From Litoditis marina (Eukaryota > Nematoda > Chromadorea > Rhabditida > Rhabditidae), in NCBI GenBank assembly GCA_964036275.1, contig OZ038435.1, positions 22,240,559-22,304,558 on the forward strand: a stretch of 64,000 nucleotides of DNA. The letters run 5' to 3'. Below the pieces are notes generated by a model. It ran no database searches. It was given only the letters and a program-made list of their open reading frames with translations, and was not told where the DNA came from. A program made the translations under genes and the position numbers. Position 1 is the first letter of the stretch; each line of letters begins with the position of its first letter. Below, piece by piece: positions 63,101-64,000 of the stretch.

Positions 63101-64000
63101 ATCAACACTGACCTACTACATTAAATCGGTCATGTTTAGACAATTACAATTATGTTCTCCCTGCGTGTACTAAGTCACGTGTCTCGTGGGAAATTGGGAG
63201 GACCTCGAGACATCAATTTAATCTCAATGAGTAACATATAACTTCATGAAAGTAACGTAAGAGAGGTTATCAACACTGACCTTACTACATTAAATCGGTC
63301 ATGTTAAGACACTTACAATTATGTTCTCCCTGCGTGTCCTAAGTCACGTGTCTCGTGGGAAATCGGGAGGAACCTCGAAACATCAATTTATTCTCAATGA
63401 GTAACATATAACTTCATGAAAGTAACGTAAGAGAAGGTTTATCAACACTGGCCTACACATTAAATCGGTCATGTTAAGACAATTACAATTATGTTCTCCC
63501 TGCGTGTACTAAGTCACGTGTCTCGTGGGAAATTGGGAGAACCTCGAGACATCAACTTATTCTCAATGAGTAACATATAACTTCATGAAGGTAACGTAAG
63601 AGAAGGTTTATTCAACACTGCCTACTACATTAAATCGGTCATGTTAAGACACTTACAATTATGTTCTCCCTGCGTGTACTAAGTCACGTGTCTCGTGGGA
63701 AATTGGGAGGAACCTCGAGACATCAACTTATTCTCAATGAGTAACAAATTACTCAATGAAAATAACGTAAGAGCTGGTTTATCAACACTGGCCTACTACA
63801 TTAAATCGGTCGTGTTTAGACAATAACAATTATGTTCTCCCTGCGTGTACTAAGTCACGTATCTCGTGGAAAATTGGGAGGAACCTCGAAACATCAATTT
63901 ATTCTCAATGAGTAACATATTACTTCATGAAAGTAACGTAAGAGAAGGTTTATCAACACTGGCCTACTACATTAAATTGGTCATGTTTAGACAATTACAA
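54127..64000 (-). repeat. 171-bp satellite array, inverted arm
   Basis: The same satellite in reverse-complement orientation to the window end. Monomer variants read outward from the axis in exactly the order of the left arm. For example the 82-bp partial unit lies at 51,764 on the left and ends at 56,503 on the right, and the next pair is 47,780 and 60,497. Small indels differ from those of the left arm. The arm has no boundary inside the window. It is probably a second reading of the same DNA rather than new genomic sequence. Confidence 0.95.

Larger units (their letters stand above)
44284..64000. other. Palindrome, arms at least 9.8 kb
   Basis: The last bases of the window (61-63.99 kb) are the reverse complement of sequence from about 44,284. 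Paired coordinates sum to about 108,250 at the axis and drift to about 108,285 at the ends, the drift being the net indel difference between arms. Rare substitutions are mirrored: TAGGACACG at about 44,943 and 49,100 with its complement at about 63,335 and 59,175; GAGAACAAG at about 46,757 with its complement near 61,508; TACATGCAG at about 48,083 with its complement near 60,187; GTAGGTTAG at about 49,155 with its complement near 59,118; GTATAAAC at 45,820 and 50,651 with complements near 62,451 and 57,610. Confidence 0.95.

Noticed and set aside
1..64000. Telomeric repeat, rDNA spacer, tRNA or rRNA genes
   Set aside because: No TTAGGG-type or other short telomere motif, no tRNA-like fold and no rRNA sequence is seen; all sequence is accounted for by the satellite.
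54127..64000. Two independent arrays meeting head to head as a natural strand switch
   Set aside because: Independent arrays would not share monomer order and rare substitutions in mirror positions for 9.8 kb. A recent inverted duplication remains possible but is less likely than a foldback read.

Overview
The whole window is one tandem satellite array. I see no gene, RNA gene, mobile element or unique sequence in it. The repeat unit is 171 bp with about 39% G+C; for reference I start each monomer at the GAGG of the (T/C)TCGAGG motif. About 370 monomers fill the window. A long homogeneous array of nucleosome-sized monomers, amplified in blocks, points to eukaryotic constitutive heterochromatin, possibly a centromere or pericentromere. 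The sequence itself does not tell me the species. The 171-bp length equals that of primate alpha satellite, but the sequence is not alpha satellite as I know it.

Layout. From 1 to about 43,467 the array runs in one orientation and is very clean: nearly all monomers are exactly 171 bp, and the exceptions (169, 170, 104, 162 and 171+82 bp) are mostly shared by several copies. It is a mosaic of at least ten monomer subfamilies, called A to J here, each defined by linked diagnostic bases. There is no single fixed higher-order repeat. Instead there is a series of overlapping and nested tandem duplications with different periods (766, 1279, 853, 1536, 513, 684, 2052, 3756, 2134, 1451, 855, 342, 3158, 683, 1108, 4780, 3159 and 937 bp). 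All but a few bases of each period are explained by whole monomers plus a recurrent 82-bp internal duplication and 1-2 bp length variants. Class A is absent from 8,277 to 15,719, so subfamilies form domains.

From about 43,468 onward the character changes abruptly. Private one-base insertions and deletions appear several times per few hundred bases, often in short homopolymers, as in uncorrected long-read sequence. At 54,124-54,126 the array folds back on itself: 54,127-64,000 is the reverse complement of about 44,284-54,123, with the same order of monomer variants and the same rare substitutions, but different small indels in each arm. The arms are separated by only 3 nt and run at least 9.87 kb, to the window end. 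The simplest reading is that a single unpolished foldback (template plus complement) read forms this end of the contig, so most of the last 10 kb may not be independent genomic sequence. A real inverted duplication is the alternative.

Possible function is inference only. Most monomers carry CACGTGAC, whose reverse complement GTCACGTG fits the RTCACRTG consensus of the yeast CDEI element and contains a bHLH E-box. Class A monomers carry a 7-bp dyad, and class B monomers a 7-of-9 partial match to the CENP-B box. The strongest results here are the array architecture and the assembly warning; I found no undescribed gene system.
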